From positions 2,790,001-2,854,000 of the forward strand of contig JASGKH010000002.1 of NCBI GenBank assembly GCA_047600785.1: a stretch of DNA of 64,000 nt. Direction: 5' to 3'. The position numbers and the translations under genes are program-made. Positions 55,998 through 64,000 of the stretch are shown one piece after another. A model generated the notes under the pieces. It was given only the letters and a program-made list of their open reading frames with translations, searched no databases and was not told where the DNA came from. The first letter of the stretch is position 1. Every line of letters starts with the position of its first letter. The DNA comes from Breznakibacter sp047600785 (GTDB lineage Bacteria > Bacteroidota > Bacteroidia > Bacteroidales > Marinilabiliaceae).

Positions 55998-56555
55998 ATG
56001 CACGCACATTCTTCGGGAACAAAGAGCTTTTCGCAAAAACTTGCCGATGAAACAGGCATAGCAATTAACCGTTGCTACCAATGTGGAAAATGTTCGGCTG
56101 GCTGCCCCATGTCATCCGAAATGGATATGCCGCCGAGTGTTGTATTACGCCATTTACAAACTAACAATGAGATGCTGGTGCAAAAAGCAATACAGTCGTA
56201 TTCGATATGGTTGTGTTTAAGCTGCGAAACCTGTTTGTGCAGGTGCCCAATGGAAATTGAAACTGCCAAAGTTATGGACTACCTCCGTGCCGAAGCTATC
56301 AGGACAAAACAGGTTAATCCTAAGGCCCGTAAAATTGTAGCTTTCCATAAAGCATTCCTTTCTTCTGTAAAGAAAAACGGCCGTCTTTATGAAATCGGAC
56401 TCATTTTTAAATACAAGCTTGCATCCGGCGAATTTTTAAAAGATATGGTACTTGCACCGGGAATGTTTTTAAAGGGCAAACTGCACCTTTTTCCCGAGAG
56501 GATTAAACGTACTGCGCAATTGCAAAATATTGCCGCCAAATCTGTAAAGCATTAA
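55998..56555 (+). CDS. hdrC: Heterodisulfide reductase subunit C-like iron-sulfur protein
   Basis: 185 residues. Two 4Fe-4S sites are complete: Cys26, 29, 32, 36 (CYQCGKCSAGCP) and Cys73, 76, 79, 83 (CLSCETCLCRCP). It should pass electrons between HdrA and HdrB in the cytoplasm. It is the first gene of a run of seven with no large gap. No membrane segment is present. Confidence 0.92.
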   Translation: MHAHSSGTKSFSQKLADETGIAINRCYQCGKCSAGCPMSSEMDMPPSVVLRHLQTNNEMLVQKAIQSYSIWLCLSCETCLCRCPMEIETAKVMDYLRAEAIRTKQVNPKARKIVAFHKAFLSSVKKNGRLYEIGLIFKYKLASGEFLKDMVLAPGMFLKGKLHLFPERIKRTAQLQNIAAKSVKH

Positions 56556-56582
56556 AAACATTAAATCGAAAAAACAATCTAT

Positions 56583-57428
56583 ATGTCAGTAGCTGTTTAT
56601 CCGGGGTGCTCATTAAACGGGTCTTCCAGGGAGTATATGGAATCGGTAAAAGCTATACTTGAATTTCTGAAGCTTCCTTTAAATGAGGTGGACGACTGGA
56701 ATTGCTGCGGCGCTACCGCTGCCCATAGTATCGACCATGCGTTATCGGTTGCACTGCCTTCACGTATTTTGGCCCAGGCCGGGAAAGATGGGTATAAGGA
56801 TCTGCTAGTTCCCTGCGCTGCCTGTTATAATCGTTTGAAAGCAGTACAAAAGGAACTGAATACTTCTGATGAGACCAAGCACAAGGTTTCCGAAATCCTG
56901 GGAGTCGACCTGCAAATCCCGGACAACATTTCCAACATCCTCGATTACATCAATACCAGCATTATACCATTAATATCAGGTAAAACCACCAGTCCGTTCA
57001 ATAAAAAAGTAGCCTGTTATTATGGCTGTCTGTTGGTTCGCCCCCAATCGCTATCAGGCGAAACGCGCATTGAAGACCCTCAGGGGATGGACGAAATAAT
57101 GAAAACAATCGGTGCAACCACCATTGATTGGGCATTTAAGACAGAGTGCTGCGGGGCAGGGTTCTCAATATCCAAAACCGAAACTGTGGCCCGTCTTTCA
57201 TCTGCTATAATAAAAGATGCCGTTGACCGTGGTGCCGAAGCAATTATCGTTGCCTGTCCTATGTGCCATTCAAACCTCGACATGCGGCGTAAAGAAATCG
57301 AAAAATACAGTGGACGTAAATTCAATATCCCGGTACTGTATATAACCCAGGCTATCGGGCTTGCGCTTGGTATTCCGCCCAAAAAACTAGGGTTACACAG
57401 GCATTTTGTTCCAGTAAATTTAAATTAG
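56583..57428 (+). CDS. hdrB: Heterodisulfide reductase subunit B-like catalytic protein
   Basis: 281 residues with two CCG domains. First: Cys9, Cys41-42, Cys78 and Cys81 (C-x31-CC-x35-CxxC). Second: Cys149, Cys189-190, Cys225 and Cys228 (C-x39-CC-x34-CxxC). These bind the noncubane 4Fe-4S clusters that cleave the disulfide in methanogen HdrB. Both full sets are kept, so catalysis on a disulfide is expected. The substrate in a bacterium without CoM-S-S-CoB is not known; a DsrC-like protein is a candidate. Confidence 0.93.
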   Translation: MSVAVYPGCSLNGSSREYMESVKAILEFLKLPLNEVDDWNCCGATAAHSIDHALSVALPSRILAQAGKDGYKDLLVPCAACYNRLKAVQKELNTSDETKHKVSEILGVDLQIPDNISNILDYINTSIIPLISGKTTSPFNKKVACYYGCLLVRPQSLSGETRIEDPQGMDEIMKTIGATTIDWAFKTECCGAGFSISKTETVARLSSAIIKDAVDRGAEAIIVACPMCHSNLDMRRKEIEKYSGRKFNIPVLYITQAIGLALGIPPKKLGLHRHFVPVNLN

Positions 57429-57433
57429 AAAAA

Positions 57434-59443
57434 ATGGCAAGAATAGGAGTATTTGTTTGTCATTGCGGTGAGAATATTGCAGGTACTGTTAATTGCAACA
57501 AGGTTGCAAAATCGGCAGAATCGTTCGACGGAGTTGTGTACAGTACCGATTACAAATATATGTGTTCCGACCCCGGGCAGAGCCTGATAAAACAGGCAAT
57601 TGCCGAACACAAATTAACCGGGGTCGTTGTGGCTGCCTGTTCTCCCCGGATGCACGAACCGACTTTCAGAAAAACATGTGCCGAAGCGGGTATAAACGGC
57701 TATATGTGCGAAATGGCGAACCTTAGGGAGCATTGTTCATGGGTGCACGAAAAGGGAGATGCCACAACCGGTAAAGCAACAGACCTCGTAAGGATGATGG
57801 TTGCAAAAGTCCGTCAAAACAGGCCTCTTACCCCGATCAGGGTGCCTGTGAGCAAAACTGCGCTGGTAATTGGCGGTGGAATAGCCGGGATCCAGACCAG
57901 TCTGGATATTGCCAATGCAGGGCACAAAGTAGTACTGGTCGAAAAACAGCCTTCTATTGGAGGGCACATGTCCCAATTATCCGAGACTTTCCCGACGCTC
58001 GACTGCTCGCAATGTATTTTAACCCCACGTATGGTTGAAGTAGCCCAGCATCCGAATATCGAACTGATAACCTATGCAGAACTGGAGAGCCTGGACGGGT
58101 TTATAGGTAATTTTAATGCCAGGATCAGGAAAAAGGCCAAAAGTATAGACGAAAAATTGTGTACAGGCTGTGGCTTATGCACTACAAAATGTCCAACCAA
58201 AAAAATACCGGGCGAGTTCAATGAAAAGCTTGGTAACCGCACAGCTATATATGTCCCCTTCCCTCAGGCAGTGCCCAATAAACCTGTTATCGATAAGGCA
58301 AACTGTACTTATTACCAGAAAGGGAAATGCCGTGTATGCGAAAAAGTATGCCCTACCCAGGCCATCCGGTTCGACCAGGGCGATGAAATAATAGAACGTT
58401 CGGTAGGCGCAGTGGTGGTTGCTACCGGTTTTGAACTAAAAGGTACCAACTTTTTCCCTGAATACGGATACGGTAAATATCCCGATATAATTACAGGCCT
58501 TCAATTTGAACGGCTTGCTTCGGCTTCGGGGCCTACATTCGGCGAAATAAGGCGCCCCTCCGACGGAAAAATCCCGGAAAAAATTGTATTTATAGCCTGT
58601 GCAGGTTCCCGCGATCCTGCAAAAGGGATAAAATACTGTTCAAAGATATGTTGCATGTACACTGCAAAACATGCAATGCTCTACAAGCACAAAGTACACC
58701 ACGGCGATGCCACAGTTTTTTATATGGATATCCGTGCCGCCGGCAAGATGTATGATGAGTTCACGCGCAGGGCTATAGAAGAGGACGAAGTAAACTACGT
58801 ACGCGGTAGGGTATCGCGTATTTACGAAAAAAACGGCAGGCTCATAGTTAAAGGAGCTGATACCTTACTTGGCGCAATGCCTGTAGAAATAGAGGCCGAC
58901 ATGGTAGTGCTTGCTACGGCCGGTGTTGCCCATTCCGATGCATCGGACCTCGCCCAGAAACTGCACGTTTCATACGACGAAAATAATTTCTTTGTTGAGG
59001 CCCACCCCAAGCTAAGACCTGTAGAAACCAATACCGCCGGTATATTTTTGGCCGGGGCCTGCCAATCGCCCAGGGATATTCCTGAAACTGTTGCCATGGC
59101 TTCCGGGGCGGCAAGTAAAATACTAGGATTGTTTTCTAACAACGAATTGACGCGCGAACCGGTTGTAGCCGTCGTAAACCGTACAGCTCCACCGCTGTTT
59201 TCCACCTGTGCCGGGTGCTTTATGTGCCAATCCGTTTGTCCGTACCAGGCTATCGAAAAAGAAGAAATCAAAAACAGGGTCGGTGAAGTCATTAAAACGG
59301 TTGCCAGGGTAAATCCGGGGTTGTGCCAGGGATGCGGTACGTGCGTGGCTTTCTGCAGGTCAAAATCCATCGACATCCAGGGCTTTACAAACGAACAAAT
59401 GGTGGAAGAAGTTTTTGCACTTTTGAATAATGATACCGAGTGA
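57434..59443 (+). CDS. hdrA: Heterodisulfide reductase subunit A-like flavoprotein
   Basis: 669 residues. Seen: an N-terminal CHCGENIAGTV segment with further cysteines, an FAD Rossmann motif ALVIGGGIAGIQTSLDIA near 143-160, DCSQCILTPRM at 190-200, a ferredoxin-type CTGCGLCTTKCP at 243-254, a second site CRVCEKVCP near 299-307, and two C-terminal 4Fe-4S sites (CAGCFMCQSVCP, then CQGCGTCVAFC). It holds the bifurcating FAD in known Hdr complexes. It starts 5 bp after hdrB and ends one base before flxD. Confidence 0.94.
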   Translation: MARIGVFVCHCGENIAGTVNCNKVAKSAESFDGVVYSTDYKYMCSDPGQSLIKQAIAEHKLTGVVVAACSPRMHEPTFRKTCAEAGINGYMCEMANLREHCSWVHEKGDATTGKATDLVRMMVAKVRQNRPLTPIRVPVSKTALVIGGGIAGIQTSLDIANAGHKVVLVEKQPSIGGHMSQLSETFPTLDCSQCILTPRMVEVAQHPNIELITYAELESLDGFIGNFNARIRKKAKSIDEKLCTGCGLCTTKCPTKKIPGEFNEKLGNRTAIYVPFPQAVPNKPVIDKANCTYYQKGKCRVCEKVCPTQAIRFDQGDEIIERSVGAVVVATGFELKGTNFFPEYGYGKYPDIITGLQFERLASASGPTFGEIRRPSDGKIPEKIVFIACAGSRDPAKGIKYCSKICCMYTAKHAMLYKHKVHHGDATVFYMDIRAAGKMYDEFTRRAIEEDEVNYVRGRVSRIYEKNGRLIVKGADTLLGAMPVEIEADMVVLATAGVAHSDASDLAQKLHVSYDENNFFVEAHPKLRPVETNTAGIFLAGACQSPRDIPETVAMASGAASKILGLFSNNELTREPVVAVVNRTAPPLFSTCAGCFMCQSVCPYQAIEKEEIKNRVGEVIKTVARVNPGLCQGCGTCVAFCRSKSIDIQGFTNEQMVEEVFALLNNDTE

Positions 59444-59444
59444 T

Positions 59445-59876
59445 ATGGAAAAGGAATGTAAAGTTGTTGCATTTGTTTGTAACTGGTGTACTTATGCCGG
59501 TGCCGATTTAACAGGTACCAGCCGTATCAAGTACTTCTCCAATGTTAAAATTGTACGTTTCCCTTGTACCGGGAGAATAGATTTTATGCTCATCATGAAA
59601 GCATTTGCCGAAGGCGCCGATGGTATAATTGTTTCAGGCTGCCATCCCAACGATTGCCACTATACTTCAGGAAATTTTCATGCACGCCGCAGATGGATCG
59701 TATTTAAATCTGTTATCGAAACTTTCGGTATTGACACCCGCCGCATCAAATTCTCATGGGTTTCGGCAGCAGAAGGGGCCAAATGGGCAGAAATAGTCAA
59801 CAAAACTGTTGAAGAAATTAACGCCCTCGGGCCCTATGACGAATACCGCGAATTAGCAAATATTAAAGTTTCCTGA
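59445..59876 (+). CDS. flxD: MvhD/FlxD-like iron-sulfur linker protein
   Basis: 143 residues from ATG 59445 (MEKECKVVAF). This is the delta-subunit family of F420-non-reducing hydrogenase. Seen: VCNWCTYAGADLTGT, FPCTGRID and SGCHPNDCHYTSGNFHARRR, the cysteines that bind a 2Fe-2S cluster. It connects HdrA with the NADH-oxidising part. No hydrogenase subunits are present, so the partner is Flx. Confidence 0.92.
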   Translation: MEKECKVVAFVCNWCTYAGADLTGTSRIKYFSNVKIVRFPCTGRIDFMLIMKAFAEGADGIIVSGCHPNDCHYTSGNFHARRRWIVFKSVIETFGIDTRRIKFSWVSAAEGAKWAEIVNKTVEEINALGPYDEYRELANIKVS

Positions 59877-59902
59877 TCGTAATTTTTGATTAAAGTAAAA
59901 AA

Positions 59903-60702
59903 ATGAATAGGTTACATCAGATAATATCCGATTTGTTCTCCTCTGAAAAAGCTGGGTTGGTTGTCGGATATGAAAAGGGAACCGGCGAAAAACGGCGGCC
60001 TGCAATAATCAGTAACCCGGTTGATACGGAACGCTTGGTCTTTGACGAAAAATGCAGTCACAACCTTGCGGTTTACCTTACCAAGCCCGAGTTTAAACAA
60101 TATAATAAAGTAGCCGTTCTCACCACGCACCTTACAGCAAGGTCCATCATCAGGCTTGCCGGGAAAACCAGTTTCAGAATAAAGAAATGACCTTTATCCT
60201 GATTGCTCCCGGCAATACTTTGGAAGTTGTTTCCGGCGTCGATGCCCTGGCCGGTTATATCGGAAAAGAAAAAGTCTATCCATCGGGCAATGCGGAAGAA
60301 CTGGCTGCCAGGATCGATAGTATGAGCCGCGAAGAACGTTTTGCTTTCTGGAAAGAACAACTCAGCAACTGTATTAAATGTTACGCCTGTCGGGCAGCCT
60401 GCCCCATGTGCTATTGCACCCGTTGTACGGTTGAAATAAACCAGCCGCAATGGATAACCGTCCCGTCCACTTTACAGGGGAACTTTGAATATCACATAAT
60501 GCGGGTAATGCACATGGCCGGACGCTGTGTCGATTGTGGCTCATGCGAAACAGCCTGTCCTCTCGACATCCCGTTGAACCTTATTACACGGCGGATGATT
60601 AAAGATATAGAAGCCGGTTTCGGCCCTGATCTGGTATCGGCCGATACCAGGAATGTTTTAAATACCTTTCAACCCGATGATAAGGAAAACTTTATCCAAT
60701 AA
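59903..60702 (+). CDS. flxC: FlxC-like 4Fe-4S protein, frame broken by one missing base
   Basis: About 266 residues after correction. It appears as two frames, 59903-60190 and 60187-60702, which meet at ATGA. This is not real coupling: 3' of GCC at about 60158-60160 the other frame reads ENQFQNKEMTFILIAP, which joins RSIIRLA without loss of family pattern if one base is added. The first part has GLVVGYEKGTGEKRRPAII and NLAVYLTKPEF as in F420-hydrogenase beta-like proteins. The second part has two ferredoxin sites, CIKCYACRAACPMC and CVDCGSCETACP. It passes electrons between FlxA/B and FlxD. Confidence 0.85.
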
Positions 60703-60704
60703 GT

Positions 60705-61730
60705 ATGCAAACAGAAACTTATGCAATATCGGACAGTAACCTGCAGAATTTATTGCAGGCTTTAATAAACGGAGGTCAAAAGGTTATTGCTCCGGTCCGC
60801 TCGAATAATAAAGTCCTTTTTAAGGAAATTACCGATCCCACGGCTGTTTGTACGGATCATATCCAAACTGCTTTATCCGCCAAACACCTTGCCTTTCCGA
60901 GGACAGAAACTTTATTTTCATACAAGAAAACAGGTAAGGATATTGCGATTACTGATTTTAACTACGATCAGATACCATCAACCATTCTTTGGGGTTCCCG
61001 ACCCTGCGATGCCGCTGGTTTTGCTCCTCTAAGCGCCATCTTTAACTGGGACATAAGTGACGAAATTTATAATAAAAGGCTTCAAAAGTTAACCTTAATC
61101 AGCTTCTCATGTACAAAGCACGACGAATCGTGTTTCTGCACATCGGTAAACGGCGGGCCGGGGAATACTGCGGGGAGCGATATCCTTGTGACTTCAATAG
61201 GGAATGGGACCAACCTGGCTGAAATATTGACAGAAAAAGGCAAAGCAATTGTCGATAAGCACCCCGGCTTTTTTGAAAATAAGGGATTCGAGGTAAATAA
61301 AGACCAATACCTTACCCTTGTTGAAAAAATATTTGACCCCGGTAAAATAAAAGAAAAAGTGGATGCTTTTTTCGAAAGCGATGCCTGGAAAAAGCAGGCA
61401 GCAAGATGTTTGGGTTGTGGGGCCTGTGCTTATGTATGCCCGGCATGTGCATGTTTCGACATACAGGATGACAAGCACGGCAATTGTGGAAGTAGGCTTC
61501 GTTGCTGGGATTCATGCGGATTCCAGTTATTTACCCTGCACACTTCGGGTCACAATCCCAGGGAAACACAATCCCGTCGCTGGCGCCAACGCATCATGCA
61601 CAAGTTTTCGTACATGCCCGACAGGATAAATGTAGCAGGCTGTACCGGATGTGGCCGTTGTTCACGGGCTTGCCCTGTTGACATGAGTATTAGTGAACAT
61701 TTACAAACCTTGATTGCTGAAACAAAATGA
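60705..61730 (+). CDS. flxB: FlxB-like 4Fe-4S protein (sulfhydrogenase beta/AsrA family)
   Basis: 341 residues. Two ferredoxin-type sites near the end: Cys235, 238, 241, 245 (CLGCGACAYVCPAC) and Cys313, 316, 319, 323 (CTGCGRCSRACP). The N-terminal part fits the HydB/AsrA fold (ILWGSRPCDAAGFAPLSAIF, DESCFCTSVNGG). It starts 2 bp after flxC and overlaps flxA by ATGA. Confidence 0.9.
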   Translation: MQTETYAISDSNLQNLLQALINGGQKVIAPVRSNNKVLFKEITDPTAVCTDHIQTALSAKHLAFPRTETLFSYKKTGKDIAITDFNYDQIPSTILWGSRPCDAAGFAPLSAIFNWDISDEIYNKRLQKLTLISFSCTKHDESCFCTSVNGGPGNTAGSDILVTSIGNGTNLAEILTEKGKAIVDKHPGFFENKGFEVNKDQYLTLVEKIFDPGKIKEKVDAFFESDAWKKQAARCLGCGACAYVCPACACFDIQDDKHGNCGSRLRCWDSCGFQLFTLHTSGHNPRETQSRRWRQRIMHKFSYMPDRINVAGCTGCGRCSRACPVDMSISEHLQTLIAETK

Positions 61731-62566
61731 GTAATAACAACATATATATGCCCTACCCGATGCGGGTCAACAAAATTACCAATGAAGCGCCCGGGGTAAA
61801 AACATTTCGCCTGAATTTTATTAATCCTGAAGATGCCATGCAGTTCCGGTTCAACGCCGGCCAGTTTGGCGAATATTCGGTTTTTGGTACCGGCGAATCC
61901 ACCTTTTGTATTGCCTCCCCGCCCACCCGCGAAGGATATATCGAATGCACCTTCCGTCAGGCCGGGAAAGTTACCGGTGCCCTTGCAAATTGCGAAGAAG
62001 GCGATACAATAGGCTTCAGAGGCCCGTTTGGCAATATTTTTCCCATTGACGACTGGAAAGGTAAGAACCTTCTGTTCATTGCCGGTGGAATTGCATTGCC
62101 TCCCATGCGCTGCGTAATCTGGAATGCACTCGACAGGCGTAACGAATTTAATGATGTAACCATTGTTTATGGGGCCCGGTCAGTAACCGACCTTGTATAT
62201 AAACACGAACTGGAGGAATGGAAAAACAGGTCCGATGTGAACCTCGTTATTACTGTCGACCCGGGAGGCGAAACTCCCGATTGGAAAGGTGAAGTCGGGT
62301 TCGTACCATCTGTTGTTGAAAAAACAGCACCAAAAGCCGATAATACAATTGCCGTTGTTTGTGGGCCCCCTGTGATGATCAAATACACTTTCCCTGTTTT
62401 GGAAAAACTGGGATTTAGTGACGAAAGTATTTTTACAACTCTTGAAAACCGTATGAAATGCGGGTTTGGCAAATGTGGCAGATGTAATGTAGGAAAATTG
62501 TATATTTGCAAGGATGGTCCGGTTTTCACGTATAAGCAATTGAAAGAGCTGCCAGATGAGTATTGA
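61727..62566 (+). CDS. flxA: FlxA-like NAD(H)-oxidising FAD/2Fe-2S protein
   Basis: 279 residues, HydG/AsrB/PyrK family. Seen: an FAD-binding beta barrel (RFNAGQFGEYSVFGTGES), a pyridine nucleotide site (LLFIAGGIALPPMRCVIWNAL, VCGPPVMIKYTFPVL) and a 2Fe-2S site at Cys245, 250, 253 and 261. It should oxidise NADH and send electrons to FlxB/C. The ATG overlaps the flxB stop (ATGA), showing translational coupling. It is the last gene of the operon. Confidence 0.92.
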   Translation: MSNNNIYMPYPMRVNKITNEAPGVKTFRLNFINPEDAMQFRFNAGQFGEYSVFGTGESTFCIASPPTREGYIECTFRQAGKVTGALANCEEGDTIGFRGPFGNIFPIDDWKGKNLLFIAGGIALPPMRCVIWNALDRRNEFNDVTIVYGARSVTDLVYKHELEEWKNRSDVNLVITVDPGGETPDWKGEVGFVPSVVEKTAPKADNTIAVVCGPPVMIKYTFPVLEKLGFSDESIFTTLENRMKCGFGKCGRCNVGKLYICKDGPVFTYKQLKELPDEY

Positions 62567-62959
62567 ACAAATAGACCGGTTAACGTCACTGCGATATAAA
62601 CAAACATGATTGCGCCAGGGACCTTACGATTTGGAAAAAGGCGAAAGAGAAAAAAGCCCCGTTCGTTTTTCTAACCTAAATTGCCTATCCGACATCCAAA
62701 TATCTTCTTCTTTTGCATCATTGATCCGTTTTTACAGGGCCATGTCCAGATCGAATCCTTGTGTTAATTTATTGATGATGAAATCGGTGTCTGATAAGTT
62801 CCATAAATGGTATTTGAACTGATCGCCTTATTCTTGGCTCAGTCAACAACCACCGCGGAACCGTTTAAAAGAGCAGTGGTTCTCTTCCCAAACGCAGCTA
62901 AAATGCCAAAAGACGATTAACAATTGGACTTTACAGTTCATCGCTTGGACAAAGATATG
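62567..62959. other. 393-bp gap with a possible gene remnant
   Basis: No intact gene. On the minus strand near 62735-62827 a stretch after an in-frame TAA reads QFKYHLWNLSDTDFI and on to FDLDMAL-stop, with ordinary codon use, but has no start codon. It may be the end of a decayed gene. The plus-strand ORF at 62610-62822 is probably its shadow. An inverted AACCAC/GTGGTT lies near 62848-62881. No clear terminator for the hdr-flx operon was found. Confidence 0.35.
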
Positions 62960-63541
62960 TCACACAAGATCACAGGCATCGGCCGGCATCCAATGTTTGT
63001 CCTTGCCATCCCACTTTACGTTGCACCCGATGGGATTGGTCACGTTAACAGGTATACTTTTACCATCGACCAATGCAGTCAACACATCGGCCAACGTGTT
63101 TTCTGTCATTTTTGATGTATCGCGTGGCGAATCGACACCACGACCAGTATAGACCAGTCTACGTTGCACATCGAATACATAGAAATGCGGGGTCCGGAGT
63201 GCTCCATAAGCCAGTGCCACGTTTTGGGACCGATCGTGCAGATACACCCATGGGAATTTATGCAGTTCCATACGCGATATCATTCCATCAAACCCATCCT
63301 CGGCATAAGTGTTCTCACTATTCGAGTTAATAGCTACAAACTTCACGCCCTTACCGGCAAACGTTTCGGCCGTCGCCCGCGTTACCTCATCGGAACCAAT
63401 TACATACGGGCAATGGTTACAGGTGAAAAACACCACTAAAAATGGAAACTCCTTAAAATCGGCCAATTTATAGAACTGGCCATCGGTAGCCTTTAAATAG
63501 AATTCCGGAGCATTAGCTCCTATTGACAATGTAAATGCCAT
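62960..63541 (-). CDS. Thioredoxin-fold redoxin
   Basis: 193 residues from ATG 63541 (MAFTLSIGANAPEFYL); the frame extends to 63568 without family features. AhpC/TSA-type fold with FLVVFFTCNHCPYV, a CxxC active site, then VKFVAINSNSEN and a cis-proline-type region RTPHFYVFDV. No signal peptide was seen, so it is cytoplasmic. The substrate is unknown. It lies divergent from the DUF486 gene. Confidence 0.85.
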   Translation of the reverse strand: MAFTLSIGANAPEFYLKATDGQFYKLADFKEFPFLVVFFTCNHCPYVIGSDEVTRATAETFAGKGVKFVAINSNSENTYAEDGFDGMISRMELHKFPWVYLHDRSQNVALAYGALRTPHFYVFDVQRRLVYTGRGVDSPRDTSKMTENTLADVLTALVDGKSIPVNVTNPIGCNVKWDGKDKHWMPADACDLV

Positions 63542-63605
63542 AACGGAACGGTTTTTATAAGCAAACAATCGACCGTTTCAAAAGTTTATCCGGTAAAGAA
63601 ACGAT

Positions 63606-63613
63606 TACCTTTG
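63606..63613 (+). promoter_or_regulatory. Bacteroidota -7 box for the DUF486 gene
   Basis: TACCTTTG, an exact TAnnTTTG match, 24 nt before the ATG at 63638. The -33 element is not clear. Confidence 0.5.
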
Positions 63614-63637
63614 CCAAAATTTTGAACGCCGACGATC

Positions 63638-64000
63638 ATGAAAGGCTTTTATTCCATATTACTGTTAATTGCGTCAAATATTTTTATGACGTTGGCGTGG
63701 TACGGCCATTTGAAGTTTAAAGAGATGAAATGGTTCGAGCATGTGGGCATGATCGGTATTGTACTGATCAGTTGGGGAATTGCACTGTTTGAGTATTTTT
63801 TCCAAGTCCCCGCCAACCGCATTGGTTACAGAGGGAACGGTGGCCCGTTTTCGATGTTCGAGCTAAAAATAATTGCCGAGGCCATTTCGTTGACGGTGTT
63901 TACCATTTTTACTTTGGTATTCTTTAAGAACGAAACACTTAGGCTCAACCACCTGATCGGCTTTATTTTTTTGATACTGGCCGTGTTTTTTATTTTTAAA
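63638..64000 (+). CDS. DMT/DUF486 family small membrane protein, reaches the window edge
   Basis: 121 residues translated from ATG 63638 to the last base with no stop seen, so the end is just outside or very close, as the family is about 110-120 residues long. Four hydrophobic helices (YSILLLIASNIFMTLAWYGHL, MIGIVLISWGIALFEYFFQ, ISLTVFTIFTLVFF, HLIGFIFLILAVFFIF) and the PANRIGY motif are typical of DUF486. Role unknown; drug/metabolite transporter relatives. Confidence 0.85.
   Translation, partial: MKGFYSILLLIASNIFMTLAWYGHLKFKEMKWFEHVGMIGIVLISWGIALFEYFFQVPANRIGYRGNGGPFSMFELKIIAEAISLTVFTIFTLVFFKNETLRLNHLIGFIFLILAVFFIFK

Noticed and set aside
60187..60190. ATGA overlap as translational coupling inside flxC
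   Set aside because: The second frame is already coding before the ATG, so a frameshift error explains it better. The flxB/flxA ATGA overlap, in contrast, is kept as real.
62610..62822. Plus-strand 70-codon frame after flxA
   Set aside because: No family features or promoter; probably the shadow of the possible minus-strand remnant.
1..64000. tRNA, rRNA, CRISPR, insertion sequences, phage genes
   Set aside because: All gaps were read for cloverleaf, repeat-spacer and transposase signs; none was found.

Overview
The window is chromosomal DNA from a member of the Bacteroidota. The signs are a transcarbamylase of the N-succinylornithine type, a PorP/SprF protein with a gliding-motility (type IX secretion) C-terminal domain protein, a caa3-type oxidase with a cytochrome c fused to subunit II, and repeated -7 promoter boxes of the form TAnnTTTG, often with TTG about 19 bp upstream. 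I cannot place it below phylum; a facultative Bacteroidia/Marinilabiliales-like organism fits. No tRNA, rRNA, CRISPR array or insertion sequence was seen.

Layout. 1-6.7 kb (minus): priA (runs off the left edge), psd, cdsA, a LUD-domain gene, ftsH and rsfS. 6.9-10.4 kb: birA (plus), then a SRPBCC gene and pyrE (minus) whose start codon overlaps that of a divergent NUDIX gene, then a ferritin-like/VIT1 fusion (minus). 10.4-26.4 kb (minus): carA, gltA and an arginine/proline supercluster read in the order argR, GNAT, argG, argC, argD, NUMOD4/HNH-like gene, proC, proB, proA, argF', argB, argE, argH, gltA. carB is divergent at 26.7 kb. Two ArgR boxes 3 bp apart lie in the argR-carB gap, one of them inside the argR promoter. 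Pro90 of ArgF' and the gene set point to the succinylated arginine route, with the GNAT as candidate first enzyme.

30-35.5 kb (plus): a small lipoprotein, an aminotransferase-V-like protein without its lysine, an LpxH-like phosphoesterase, a glycosyltransferase and a PlsC-GNAT fusion like ornithine-lipid synthase OlsF. 35.8-44.3 kb (minus): a five-gene surface module made of a T9SS C-terminal-domain protein, PorP/SprF, a PD40/PKD protein, a secreted unknown and a beta-propeller sensor ending in a SpoIIE phosphatase. 44.5-46.5 kb (minus): a thioredoxin-fold protein and coaD. 46.7-52.2 kb (plus): SCO, ctaD, ctaE, subunit IV, subunit II with cytochrome c, heme O synthase and an HMA lipoprotein, i.e. 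a full caa3 oxidase assembly operon. 52.3-55.5 kb (minus): a lipoprotein and an ABC-2 exporter pair.

56-62.6 kb (plus): hdrC-hdrB-hdrA-flxD-flxC-flxB-flxA, a complete heterodisulfide-reductase-like/NADH dehydrogenase complex of the kind known from sulfate reducers and other anaerobes. It is predicted to bifurcate electrons from NADH to ferredoxin and an unknown disulfide. It lies 4 kb from an oxygen-respiring oxidase and is the most unusual system here. The window ends with a redoxin (minus) and a DUF486 membrane protein that reaches the right edge.

Five conserved genes (ftsH, carB, the propeller sensor, coxB, flxC) are each broken by a single-base indel, mostly in or next to a short base run. 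These look like sequencing errors rather than true pseudogenes.
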